From Halichoerus grypus (Eukaryota > Chordata > Mammalia > Carnivora > Phocidae): DNA of 64,000 nucleotides. Within the stretch, counting starts at the first letter, position 1, and every line of letters starts with the position of its first letter. Below are positions 44,392 through 58,000 of the stretch, one piece after another. The notes below the pieces were generated by a model, which was not told the DNA's origin, searched no databases, and worked only from the letters and a program-made list of their open reading frames with translations. Made by a program: the position numbers and the translations under genes. The stretch spans positions 166,238,243 to 166,302,242 of the forward strand of contig NC_135714.1 of the NCBI RefSeq assembly GCF_964656455.1, read 5' to 3'.

Positions 44392-47300
44392 TTGTTACCT
44401 GAAGCTAACACTTCGGCTCCATGTGTGCATAGGAATGCTAAGGGCTCCACACTGATTTGGCAGAAAGAAGCCGCTCAAGAACCCCAGCTTCAGCTCGTTC
44501 GCCTCTCCACAGGGTGGCAGCATTTTCAAGTCTGCTTGAGTGCAAACCTGGGGAAGGAGTCCCAGCCGAATTCGGAGGGAGAAATAAGCATGGGCAGAAG
44601 GCCCCTATGGACTCAACTCTTGTTTCGGGAAACTAGATCGGCTCTCCCGTGTGTGCGTGGAGTCCTCAGTGCCATCCACGCAACGCAAAGGAACAAAACT
44701 GTAGAGAACCCGTGCCTCAGCAAAGATCGCCCTTCCTGAGCGTGCACTTCATCTGTTGTGTGTTTTTGTGAAAGCATGAGAAATGGAACCTAAACGTAAC
44801 TCGGAGTGAGAAGCAGGCCTGCAAGGAAGGCTGCTGTCGACTCACCTCTTGTTTGAGGAGATTAGCACTGCTGTACCCTGTGTGCCTGGATGCCTAGTTC
44901 CCAGGCTACTAACACCAAGAATCAATCCTCTAGAGTGACTGCGCTTGAGTTAACATTGCCGTTCCTGAAGCAGGAGGAATTTGACCCTGCTCGTGTACGA
45001 GAGACCGGGGAAAGGGTCCCAGACGTGAAATGGAGTGAGAAACAGGCCGGTGCGGAAGGCAGCTCTCAAGTCACCTCTGGTTGATGAGGCTAGTGCCCTT
45101 GCCCCGGGGGTGCCTGCAGGCCTAAAGCCAACCACCTAACTCAAAGGAACAACTCTGTAGGGAATTCCTGCTTCGGCTAAAAGAGCCATGCCTCAGGGTG
45201 GACGCATTTTGCTGTGTGCATGCGTGAGCGCACTGCAAGTGAGTCCAAAAGCATTTTCCTTGTGAGACCCAGGCCCCGGAAGAAGCCAGAACACGACTCC
45301 CCACTTGCTCCATGAAGCTAGGACTGCGGCCCCACTTTTGCATGGAAGTCTAACAGCTAGCTTTCTAACTCGGAGAAACAACACTGTAGAGAAACCGTGC
45401 TTTAGCTACCGTCGACCTCTCTGTGGGCGAAGCAGTTTAGGGTGTACTGTGGCTGAGAGCCTGGGGACGGTTTCCATTTCATCATATCGGGGGAGAGACA
45501 GGCTGGCACATAAGGCAGATCTGAACTCACTACATGGTTATGGGGCTAGTTCCGTTGCCCCGTGGGTGTGTGCAGGCTTAAACACAGCCACCTAACTCGA
45601 AGGAAAAACTCGGTAGAGAGCCTGTGCTGCAGGTAAAAGAGCTGCTCCTGAGGGTGCAAGCATTTTGTTGTGTGCGTGCGTGAGAGCACTGCAAGGGAGT
45701 CCAAAGCTTTTTGCGAGTGAGACTCAGGCCCCAGCGAAAGGCAGAACACGACTCCCCATGTGTTTCATCACGCTAGCACGGCAGCCCCACTTTTGCATGG
45801 AAGTCTAATAGCTAGCGTTCTAACTCGAAGAAACAACACTGTAGAGAAGCCGTGCTTTAGCTACCGTCGACCTCTGTGTGGGCGAAGCAGTTTAGGGTGT
45901 ACTGTGGCTGAGAGCCCTGGGACGGTTTCAATATCGTAATATCGGGGAGAGACAGGCCGGTACAGAAGGCAGCTCTCAAATCACATCATGGTTATGGGGC
46001 TAGTACCATTGCCCAGGGTGTGTGTGCAGGCTTAAACACAGCCACCTAACTCGAAGGAAAAACTCGGTTGAGAGCCTGTGCTGCAGGTAAAACAGCTGCT
46101 CCTGAGGGTGGCAGCATTTTGTTGTGTGCGTGCGTGAGAGCACTGCAAGGGAGTCCAGACCCATTTTCCGTGTGGGACTCAGGCCCCGGCAGAAGACAGA
46201 ACACGACTCCCCACTTGTTTCATGAAGCTAGCACTGCGGCCCCACTTTTGCATGGAAGTCTAATAGCAAGCGTTCTTTATTATTATTATTATTAAATGTT
46301 TTTATTGTTATGTTAATCCCCATACATTACATCATTAGTTTTAGATATAGTGTTCCATGATTCATTGTTTGTGCATATCACCCAGTGCTCCATGCAGATC
46401 GTGCCCTGCTCAATACCCATCACCAGGCTAACCCATCCTCCCACCCCCCTCCCCTCTAGAACCCTCAGTTTGTTTTTCAGAGTCCATCGTCTCTCATGGT
46501 TCTTTTCCCCCTCCGATTTTCCCCCCTTCATTCTTCCCCTCCTGCTACATTCTTCTTCTTCTTTTTTTCTTTCTTAACATATATTGCATTATTTGTTTCA
46601 GAGGTACAGATCTGAGATTCAACAGTCTTGCACAATTCACAGCGCTTACCAGAACACATACCCTCCCCAGTGTCCAACACCCAGTGACCCCATCCCTCCC
46701 ACCCCAGCCCCCACTCCAGCAACCCTCAGTTTGTTTCCTGAGATTAAGAATTCCTCACATCAGTGAGGTCATATGATACATGTCTTTCTCTGTTTGACTT
46801 ATTTCGCTCAGCATGATACCCTCCAGTTCCATCCACGTCGTTGCAGAGGGCAAGATCTCATTCCTTTTGATGGCTGCATAATATTCCATTGTATATATAT
46901 ATATACCCCCTCTTCTTTATCCATTCATCTGTTGGTGGACATCTTGGCTCTTTCCACAGTTTGGCTATTGTGGACATTAATAGCAAGCGTTCTAACTCGG
47001 AGAAACAACACTGAAGAGAAACCGTGCTTTAGCTACCGACGACCTCTGTGTGGGAGGAAGCAGTTTAGGGTGTACGGTGGGTGAGAGCCTGGGGACGGGT
47101 TCCGTTTCCTAAAATCGAGGGAGAGACAGCCCGGAGAGAAGGCAGCTCTCAACTCACACCATGGTTATGGGGCTAGTACCGTTGCCCCGGGTGTGTGTGC
47201 AGGCTTCATGAAAACCGCCTAACTCGAAGGAAAAACTCGCTGGAGAATCCATGCTTCAGCTAAAAGAGCCGCTCTTGAAGGTGGAAGCATTATGTTGTGT

Positions 47301-49725
47301 GCGTGCATGAGAGCCCTGCAAGGGAGTCCAAAGCTTTTTGTGAGTGAGCCTCAGGCCCCAGCAGAAGGCAGAACACGACTCCCCATGTGTTTCATCACGC
47401 TAGCACGGCAGCCCCACTTTTGCATGGAAGTCTAACAGCTAGTGTTCTAACTCGAAGAAACAACACTGTAGAGAAACCCTGCTTTAGCTACCGTCGACCT
47501 CTAGATGGAGGAAGTATTACACGGAGTACCGTGGCTGAGAGCCTGGGGAACGGGTTCCATACGTGAAACCAAGGGAGAAATAGGTCCGGGCAGAAGGCAC
47601 CTCTGGACTCAGCTCTTGCTACCTGAAGCTAACACTACTGCTCCATGTGTGCTTGGAATGCTATGTGCTCGACACTGACTGGGAAGAAACAAGCCTGTCA
47701 AGAATCCCAGGTGCAGCTCATTCGCCTACCAGACTACTAACACCAAGAATCAATGCTGTAGCTTTACTGCGCTTTAGCTAACATTGCAGTTCCTGAAGCC
47801 GCAGGAGTTGTATAGTGTTCGTGTATGAGAGACCGGGGAAAGGGTCCCATACGTGAAATGGAGTGAGAAACAGGCCGGTGCGGAAGGCAGCTCTCAACTC
47901 ACCTCTTGTTTATGAGGCCAGTACCCTTGCCCCGTGTGTTCCTGCAGGCCATAAGCCAACCGCCTAACTCAAAGGAACAACTCTGTAGAGAATTCCTGCT
48001 TCGGCTAAAAGAGCCATGCCTCAGGGTGGACGCATTGTGTGGTGTGCATGCGGGAGTGCACAGCAAGTGAGTCCAAAAGCATTTTCCTTGTGAGACCCAG
48101 GCCCCAGAAGAAGCCAGAACACGACTCCCCACTTGCTCCATGAATCTAATACTGCGGCCCCACTTTTGCATGGAAGTCTGATAGTTAGCTTTCTAAGTCG
48201 AAGAAACAACACTGTAGAGAAACCGTGCTTTAGCTACCGTCGACCTCTCTGAGGGCGAAGCAGTTTAGGGTGTACTGAGGTTGGGAGCCCTGGGACGGTT
48301 TCAATATCATAATATCGGTGGAGGGACAGGCCGGCACAGAAGGCAGCTCTCAACTCACATCATGGTTATGGGGCTACTACCGTTGCCCAGGGTGTGTGTG
48401 CAGGCTTAAACACAGCCACCTAACTCGAAGGAAAAACTCGGTAGAGAGCCTGTGCTGCAGGTAAAACAGCTGCTCCTGAGGGTGGAAGCATTTTGTTGTG
48501 TGCGTGCGTGAGAGCACTGCAAGGGAGTCCAAAGCTTTCTGCGAGTGAGACTCAGGCCCCAGCGAAAGGCAGAACACCACTCCCCATGTGTTTCATCAAG
48601 CTAGCACGGCAGCGCCACTTTTCAGGGAAGTCTAATAGCTAGCGTTCTAAGTCGAAGAAACAACACTGTAGAGAAGCCGTGCTTTAGCTACCGTCGACCT
48701 CTGTGTGGGCGAAGCAGTTTAGGGTGTACTGTGGCTGGCAGCCTGGGGACGGTTTCCATTTCGGAATATAGGGGGAGAGACAGTCCGGTACAGAAGGCAG
48801 CTCTCAACTCACTACATGCTTAAGGGGCTAGTTCCGTTGCCCCGTGGGTGTGTGCAGGCTTAAAGACAGCCACTTAACTCGAAGGAAAAACTCGGTAGGG
48901 AATCCGAGCTGCAGGTAAAACAGCTGCTCCTAAGGGTGGAAGCCTTTTGTTGTGTGCGTGCGTGAGAGCACTGCAAGGGAGTCCAAAGCATTTTGCGAGT
49001 GAGACTCAGGCCCCAGCGAAAGGCAGAACACGACTCCCCATGTGTTTTACCAAGCTAGCACGGCAGCCCCACATTTGCATGGAAGTCTAAGAGCTAGCGT
49101 TCTAACTCGAAGAAACTACACAGTAGAGAAACCGTGCTTTAGCTACCGTCGACCTCTCTGTGGGCGAAGCAGTTTAGGGTGTACTGTGGCTGAGAGCCTG
49201 GGGACATTTTCCATTTTGTAAAATCGGGGGAGAGACAGGCCGGTACAGAAGGCAGCTCTCAACTCACATCATGGTTATGGGGCTAGTACCGTTGCCCTGG
49301 GTGTGTGTGCAGGCTGAAAGACAGCCACCTAACTCAAAGGAAAAACACGGTAGAGAATCCGTGCTTCAGCTCAAACAGCCGCTCCTGAGGGTGGAAGCAT
49401 TTGGTTGTGTGCGTGCGTGAGAGGACTGCAAGGGAGTCCAAAGTTTCTGCGAGTGAGACTCAGGCCCCAGCAAAAGGCAGAAGACGACTCCCCGTGTGTT
49501 TCATTTAGCTAGCACTGCGGCCCTACTTTTGCATGGAAATCTAATCGCTAGCGTTCTCCCTGGAAGAAACAACACGGTAGAGAAACCGTGCTTTAGCTAC
49601 CATCCACCTCTCTGAGGGAGGAAGCACTTTCCAGGCTACCGTGGGTGAGAGCCTGAGGAACGGGTTCCTTACGTGAAACCGAGGGAGAAGGAGTCCGGGC
49701 CAGAAGGCTCCTCTCGACTCAGCTC
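44392..49725. repeat. HOR unit 12, long form (5,334 bp)
   Basis: Copy of unit 10 displaced by 7,840 bp, with L1 copy 7, (TA)7, C at 44822 and the shared L1 change at 46758. With unit 11 it forms the second half of a tandem two-unit duplication. Confidence 0.95.
46277..46977 (-). mobile_element. LINE-1 3' fragment, copy 7 (701 bp)
   Basis: Target duplications at 46261-46276 and 46978-46993. (TA)7 at 46892-46905; ORF2 remnant (46755-46977) out of frame. Matches copy 6, including C at 46758, at a spacing of 7,840 bp. Confidence 0.95.
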
Positions 49726-52700
49726 TTGTTACCTGAAGCTAACACTTCGGCTCCATGTGTGCATAGGAATGCTAAGGGCTCCACACTGATTTGGCAGAAA
49801 GAAGCCGCTCAAGAAGCCCAGCTTCAGCTCGTTCGCCTCTCCACAGGGTGGCAGCATTTTCAAGTCTGCTTGAGTGCAAACCTGGGGAAGGAGTCCCAGC
49901 CGAATTCGGAGGGAGAAATAAGCATGGGCAGAAGGCCCCTATGGACTCAACTCTTGTTTCGGGAAACTAGATCGGCTCTCCCGTGTGTGCGTGGAGTCCT
50001 CAGTGCCATCCACGCAACGCAAAGGAACAAAACTGTAGAGAACCCGTGCCTCAGCAAAGATCGCCCTTCCTGAGCGTGCACTTCATCTGTTGTGTGTTTT
50101 TGTGAAAGCATGAGAAATGGAACCTAAACGTAACTCGGAGTGAGAAGCAGGCCTGGAAGGAAGGCTGCTGTCGACTCACCTCTTGTTTGAGGAGATTAGC
50201 ACTGCTGTACCCTGTGTGCCTGGATGCCTAGTTCCCAGGCTACTAACACCAAGAATCAATCCTCTAGAGTGACTGCGCTTGAGTTAACATTGCCGTTCCT
50301 GAAGCAGGAGGAATTTGACCCTGCTCGTGTACGAGAGACCGGGGAAAGGGTCCCAGACGTGAAATGGAGTGAGAAACAGGCCGGTGCGGAAGGCAGCTCT
50401 CAAGTCACCTCTGGTTGATGAGGCTAGTGCCCTTGCCCCGGGGGTGCCTGCAGGCCTAAAGCCAACCACCTAACTCAAAGGAACAACTCTGTAGGGAATT
50501 CCTGCTTCGGCTAAAAGAGCCATGCCTCAGGGTGGACGCATTTTGCTGTGTGCATGCGTGAGCGCACTGCAAGTGAGTCCAAAAGCATTTTCCTTGTGAG
50601 ACCCAGGCCCCGGAAGAAGCCAGAACACGACTCCCCACTTGCTCCATGAAGCTAGGACTGCGGCCCCACTTTTGCATGGAAGTCTAACAGCTAGCTTTCT
50701 AACTCGGAGAAACAACACTGTAGAGAAACCGTGCTTTAGCTACCGTCGACCTCTCTGTGGGCGAAGCAGTTTAGGGTGTACTGTGGCTGAGAGCCTGGGG
50801 ACGGTTTCCATTTCATCATATCGGGGGAGAGACAGGCTGGCACATAAGGCAGATCTGAACTCACTACATGGTTATGGGGCTAGTTCCGTTGCCCCGTGGG
50901 TGTGTGCAGGCTTAAACACAGCCACCTAACTCGAAGGAAAAACTCGGTAGAGAGCCTGTGCTGCAGGTAAAAGAGCTGCTCCTGAGGGTGCAAGCATTTT
51001 GTTGTGTGCGTGCGTGAGAGCACTGCAAGGGAGTCCAAAGCTTTTTGCGAGTGAGACTCAGGCCCCAGCGAAAGGCAGAACACGACTCCCCATGTGTTTC
51101 ATCACGCTAGCACGGCAGCCCCACTTTTGCATGGAAGTCTAATAGCTAGCGTTCTAACTCGAAGAAACAACACTGTAGAGAAGCCGTGCTTTAGCTACCG
51201 TCGACCTCTGTGTGGGCGAAGCAGTTTAGGGTGTACTGTGGCTGAGAGCCCTGGGACGGTTTCAATATCGTAATATCGGGGAGAGACAGGCCGGTACAGA
51301 AGGCAGCTCTCAAATCACATCATGGTTATGGGGCTAGTACCATTGCCCAGGGTGTGTGTGCAGGCTTAAACACAGCCACCTAACTCGAAGGAAAAACTCG
51401 GTTGAGAGCCTGTGCTGCAGGTAAAACAGCTGCTCCTGAGGGTGGCAGCATTTTGTTGTGTGCGTGCGTGAGAGCACTGCAAGGGAGTCCAGACCCATTT
51501 TCCGTGTGGGACTCAGGCCCCGGCAGAAGACAGAACACGACTCCCCACTTGTTTCATGAAGCTAGCACTGCGGCCCCACTTTTGCATGGAAGTCTAATAG
51601 CAAGCGTTCTTTATTATTATTATTATTAAATGTTTTTATTGTTATGTTAATCCCCATACATTACATCATTAGTTTTAGATATAGTGTTCCATGATTCATT
51701 GTTTGTGCATATCACCCAGTGCTCCATGCAGATCGTGCCCTGCTCAATACCCATCACCAGGCTAACCCATCCTCCCACCCCCCTCCCCTCTAGAACCCTC
51801 AGTTTGTTTTTCAGAGTCCATCGTCTCTCATGGTTCTTTTCCCCCTCCGATTTTCCCCCCTTCATTCTTCCCCTCCTGCTACATTCTTCTTCTTCTTTTT
51901 TTCTTTCTTAACATATATTGCATTATTTGTTTCAGAGGTACAGATCTGAGATTCAACAGTCTTGCACAATTCACAGCGCTTACCAGAACACATACCCTCC
52001 CCAGTGTCCAACACCCAGTGACCCCATCCCTCCCACCCCAGCCCCCACTCCAGCAACCCTCAGTTTGTTTCCTGAGATTAAGAATTCCTCATATCAGTGA
52101 GGTCATATGATACATGTCTTTCTCTGTTTGACTTATTTCGCTCAGCATGATACCCTCCAGTTCCATCCACGTCGTTGCAGAGGGCAAGATCTCATTCCTT
52201 TTGATGGCTGCATAATATTCCATTGTATATATATATATATATACCCCCTCTTCTTTATCCATTCATCTGTTGGTGGACATCTTGGCTCTTTCCACAGTTT
52301 GGCTATTGTGGACATTAATAGCAAGCGTTCTAACTCGGAGAAACAACACTGAAGAGAAACCGTGCTTTAGCTACCGACGACCTCTGTGTGGGAGGAAGCA
52401 GTTTAGGGTGTACGGTGGGTGAGAGCCTGGGGACGGGTTCCGTTTCCTAAAATCGAGGGAGAGACAGCCCGGAGAGAAGGCAGCTCTCAACTCACACCAT
52501 GGTTATGGGGCTAGTACCGTTGCCCCGGGTGTGTGTGCAGGCTTCATGAAAACCGCCTAACTCGAAGGAAAAACTCGCTGGAGAATCCATGCTTCAGCTA
52601 AAAGAGCCGCTCTTGAAGGTGGAAGCATTATGTTGTGTGCGTGCATGAGAGCCCTGCAAGGGAGTCCAAAGCTTTTTGTGAGTGAGCCTCAGGCCCCAGC

Positions 52701-55063
52701 AGAAGGCAGAACACGACTCCCCATGTGTTTCATCACGCTAGCACGGCAGCCCCACTTTTGCATGGAAGTCTAACAGCTAGTGTTCTAACTCGAAGAAACA
52801 ACACTGTAGAGAAACCCTGCTTTAGCTACCGTCGACCTCTAGATGGAGGAAGTATTACACGGAGTACCGTGGCTGAGAGCCTGGGGAACGGGTTCCATAC
52901 GTGAAACCAAGGGAGAAATAGGTCCGGGCAGAAGGCACCTCTGGACTCAGCTCTTGCTACCTGAAGCTAACACTACTGCTCCATGTGTGCTTGGAATGGT
53001 ATGTGCTCGACACTGACTGGGAAGAAACAAGCCTGTCAAGAATCCCAGGTGCAGCTCATTCGCCTACCAGACTACTAACACCAAGAATCAATGCTGTAGC
53101 TTTACTGCGCTTTAGCTAACATTGCAGTTCCTGAAGCCGCAGGAGTTGTATAGTGTTCGTGTATGAGAGACCGGGGAAAGGGTCCCATACGTGAAATGGA
53201 GTGAGAAACAGGCCGGTGCGGAAGGCAGCTCTCAACTCACCTCTTGTTTATGAGGCCAGTACCCTTGCCCCGTGTGTTCCTGCAGGCCATAAGCCAACCG
53301 CCTAACTCAAAGGAACAACTCTGTAGAGAATTCCTGCTTCGGCTAAAAGAGCCATGCCTCAGGGTGGACGCATTGTGTGGTGTGCATGCGGGAGTGCACA
53401 GCAAGTGAGTCCAAAAGCATTTCCCTTGTGAGACCCAGGCCCCAGAAGAAGCCAGAACACGACTCCCCACTTGCTCCATGAATCTAATACTGCGGCCCCA
53501 CTTTTGCATGGAAGTCTGATAGTTAGCTTTCTAAGTCGAAGAAACAACACTGTAGAGAAACCGTGCTTTAGCTACCGTCGACCTCTCTGAGGGCGAAGCA
53601 GTTTAGGGTGTACTGAGGTTGGGAGCCCTGGGACGGTTTCAATATCATAATATCGGTGGAGGGACAGGCCGGCACAGAAGGCAGCTCTCAACTCACATCA
53701 TGGTTATGGGGCTACTACCGTTGCCCAGGGTGTGTGTGCAGGCTTAAACACAGCCACCTAACTCGAAGGAAAAACTCGGTAGAGAGCCTGTGCTGCAGGT
53801 AAAACAGCTGCTCCTGAGGGTGGAAGCATTTTGTTGTGTGCGTGTGTGAGAGCACTGCAAGGGAGTCCAAAGCTTTCTGCGAGTGAGACTCAGGCCCCAG
53901 CGAAAGGCAGAACACCACTCCCCATGTGTTTCATCAAGCTAGCACGGCAGCGCCACTTTTCAGGGAAGTCTAATAGCTAGCGTTCTAAGTCGAAGAAACA
54001 ACACTGTAGAGAAGCCGTGCTTTAGCTACCGTCGACCTCTGTGTGGGCGAAGCAGTTTAGGGTGTACTGTGGCTGGCAGCCTGGGGACGGTTTCCATTTC
54101 GGAATATAGGGGGAGAGACAGTCCGGTACAGAAGGCAGCTCTCAACTCACTACATGCTTAAGGGGCTAGTTCCGTTGCCCCGTGGGTGTGTGCAGGCTTA
54201 AAGACAGCCACTTAACGCGAAGGAAAAACTCGGTAGGGAATCCGAGCTGCAGGTAAAACAGCTGCTCCTAAGGGTGGAAGCCTTTTGTTGTGTGCGTGCG
54301 TGAGAGCACTGCAAGGGAGTCCAAAGCATTTTGCGAGTGAGACTCAGGCCCCAGCGAAAGGCAGAACACGACTCCCCATGTGTTTTACCAAGCTAGCACG
54401 GCAGCCCCACATTTGCATGGAAGTCTAAGAGCTAGCGTTCTAACTCGAAGAAACTACACAGTAGAGAAACCGTGCTTTAGCTACCGTCGACCTCTCTGTG
54501 GGCGAAGCAGTTTAGGGTGTACTGTGGCTGAGAGCCTGGGGACATTTTCCATTTTGTAAAATCGGGGGAGAGACAGGCCGGTACAGAAGGCAGCTCTCAA
54601 CTCACATCATGGTTATGGGGCTAGTACCGTTGCCCTGGGTGTGTGTGCAGGCTAAAAGACAGCCACCTAACTCAAAGGAAAAACACGGTAGAGAATCCGT
54701 GCTTCAGCTCAAACAGCCGCTCCTGAGGGTGGAAGCATTTGGTTGTGTGCGTGCATGAGAGGACTGCAAGGGAGTCCAAAGTTTCTGCGAGTGAGACTCA
54801 GGCCCCAGCAAAAGGCAGAAGACGACTCCCCGTGTGTTTCATTTAGCTAGCACTGCGGCCCTACTTTTGCATGGAAATCTAATCGCTAGCGTTCTCCCTG
54901 GAAGAAACAACACGGTAGAGAAACCGTGCTTTAGCTACCATCCACCTCTCTGAGGGAGGAAGCACTTTCCAGGCTACCGTGGGTGAGAGCCTGAGGAACG
55001 GGTTCCTTACGTGAAACCGAGGGAGAAGGAGTCCGGGCCAGAAGGCTCCTCTCGACTCAGCTC
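49726..55063. repeat. HOR unit 13, long form (5,338 bp)
   Basis: Long form with L1 copy 8 and (TA)9. It shares C at 53423 with unit 1 and a GTGTGTG variant near 53844 with unit 8 (near 32827). G at 52999, G at 54217 and A at 54654 are private. Confidence 0.95.
51611..52315 (-). mobile_element. LINE-1 3' fragment, copy 8 (705 bp)
   Basis: Target duplications at 51595-51610 and 52316-52331. (TA)9 at 52226-52243; ORF2 remnant (52089-52315) out of frame. Same tract length as copies 1 and 10. Confidence 0.95.
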
Positions 55064-58000
55064 TTGTTACCTGAAGCTAACACTTCGGCTCCATGTGTGC
55101 ATAGGAATGCTAAGGGCTCCACACTGATTTGGCAGAAAGAAGCCGCTCAAGAAGCCCAGCTTCAGCTCGTTCGCCTCTCCACAGGGTGGCAGCATTTTCA
55201 AGTCTGCTTGAGTGCAAACCTGGGGAAGGAGTCCCAGCCGAATTCGGAGGGAGAAATAAGCATGGGCAGAAGGCCCCTATGGACTCAACTCTTGTTTCGG
55301 GAAACTAGATCGGCTCTCCCGTGTGTGCGTGGAGTCCTCAGTGCCATCCACGCAACGCAAAGGAACAAAACTGTAGAGAACCCGTGCCTCAGCAAAGATC
55401 GCCCTTCCTGAGCGTGCACTTCATCTGTTGTGTGTTTTTGTGAAAGCATGAGAAATGGAACCTAAACGTAACTCGGAGTGAGAAGCAGGCCTGGAAGGAA
55501 GGCTGCTGTCGACTCACCTCTTGTTTGAGGAGATTAGCACTGCTGTACCCTGTGTGCCTGGATGCCTAGTTCCCAGGCTACTAACACCAAGAATCAATCC
55601 TCTAGAGTGACTGCGCTTGAGTTAACATTGCCGTTCCTGAAGCAGGAGGAATTTGACCCTGCTCGTGTACGAGAGACCGGGGAAAGGGTCCCAGACGTGA
55701 AATGGAGTGAGAAACAGGCCGGTGCGGAAGGCAGCTCTCAAGTCACCTCTGGTTGATGAGGCTAGTGCCCTTGCCCCGGGGGTGCCTGCAGGCCTAAAGC
55801 CAACCACCTAACTCAAAGGAACAACTCTGTAGGGAATTCCTGCTTCGGCTAAAAGAGCCATGCCTCAGGGTGGACGCATTTTGCTGTGTGCATGCGTGAG
55901 CGCACTGCAAGTGAGTCCAAAAGCATTTTCCTTGTGAGACCCAGGCCCCGGAAGAAGCCAGAACACGACTCCCCACTTGCTCCATGAAGCTAGGACTGCG
56001 GCCCCACTTTTGCATGGAAGTCTAACAGCTAGCTTTCTAACTCGGAGAAACAACACTGTAGAGAAACCGTGCTTTAGCTACCGTCGACCTCTCTGTGGGC
56101 GAAGCAGTTTAGGGTGTACTGTGGCTGAGAGCCTGGGGACGGTTTCCATTTCATCATATCGGGGGAGAGACAGGCTGGCACATAAGGCAGATCTGAACTC
56201 ACTACATGGTTATGGGGCTAGTTCCGTTGCCCCGTGGGTGTGTGCAGGCTTAAACACAGCCACCTAACTCGAAGGAAAAACTCGGTAGAGAGCCTGTGCT
56301 GCAGGTAAAAGAGCTGCTCCTGAGGGTGCAAGCATTTTGTTGTGTGCGTGCGTGAGAGCACTGCAAGGGAGTCCAAAGCTTTTTGCGAGTGAGACTCAGG
56401 CCCCAGCGAAAGGCAGAACACGACTCCCCATGTGTTTCATCACGCTAGCATGGCAGCCCCACTTTTGCATGGAAGTCTAATAGCTAGCGTTCTAACTCGA
56501 AGAAACAACACTGTAGAGAAGCCGTGCTTTAGCTACCGTCGACCTCTGTGTGGGCGAAGCAGTTTAGGGTGTACTGTGGCTGAGAGCCCTGGGACGGTTT
56601 CAATATCGTAATATCGGGGAGAGACAGGCCGGTACAGAAGGCAGCTCTCAAATCACATCATGGTTATGGGGCTAGTACCATTGCCCAGGGTGTGTGTGCA
56701 GGCTTAAACACAGCCACCTAACTCGAAGGAAAAACTCGGTTGAGAGCCTGTGCTGCAGGTAAAACAGCTGCTCCTGAGGGTGGCAGCATTTTGTTGTGTG
56801 CGTGCGTGAGAGCACTGCAAGGGAGTCCAGACCCATTTTCCGTGTGGGACTCAGGCCCCGGCAGAAGACAGAACACGACTCCCCACTTGTTTCATGAAGC
56901 TAGCACTGCGGCCCCACTTTTGCATGGAAGTCTAATAGCAAGCGTTCTTTATTATTATTATTATTAAATGTTTTTATTGTTATGTTAATCCCCATACATT
57001 ACATCATTAGTTTTAGATATAGTGTTCCATGATTCATTGTTTGTGCATATCACCCAGTGCTCCATGCAGATCGTGCCCTGCTCAATACCCATCACCAGGC
57101 TAACCCATCCTCCCACCCCCCTCCCCTCTAGAACCCTCAGTTTGTTTTTCAGAGTCCATCGTCTCTCATGGTTCTTTTCCCCCTCCGATTTTCCCCCCTT
57201 CATTCTTCCCCTCCTGCTACATTCTTCTTCTTCTTTTTTTCTTTCTTAACATATATTGCATTATTTGTTTCAGAGGTACAGATCTGAGATTCAACAGTCT
57301 TGCACAATTCACAGCGCTTACCAGAACACATACCCTCCCCAGTGTCCAACACCCAGTGACCCCATCCCTCCCACCCCAGCCCCCACTCCAGCAACCCTCA
57401 GTTTGTTTCCTGAGATTAAGAATTCCTCATATCAGTGAGGTCATATGATACATGTCTTTCTCTGTTTGACTTATTTCGCTCAGCATGATACCCTCCAGTT
57501 CCATCCACGTCGTTGCAGAGGGCAAGATCTCATTCCTTTTGATGGCTGCATAATATTCCATTGTATATATATATATATATATATACCCCCTCTTCTTTAT
57601 CCATTCATCTGTTGGTGGACATCTTGGCTCTTTCCACAGTTTGGCTATTGTGGACATTAATAGCAAGCGTTCTAACTCGGAGAAACAACACTGAAGAGAA
57701 ACCGTGCTTTAGCTACCGACGACCTCTGTGTGGGAGGAAGCAGTTTAGGGTGTACGGTGGGTGAGAGCCTGGGGACGGGTTCCGTTTCCTAAAATCGAGG
57801 GAGAGACAGCCCGGAGAGAAGGCAGCTCTCAACTCACACCATGGTTATGGGGCTAGTACCGTTGCCCCGGGTGTGTGTGCAGGCTTCATGAAAACCGCCT
57901 AACTCGAAGGAAAAACTCGCTGGAGAATCCATGCTTCAGCTAAAAGAGCCGCTCTTGAAGGTGGAAGCATTATGTTGTGTGCGTGCATGAGAGCCCTGCA

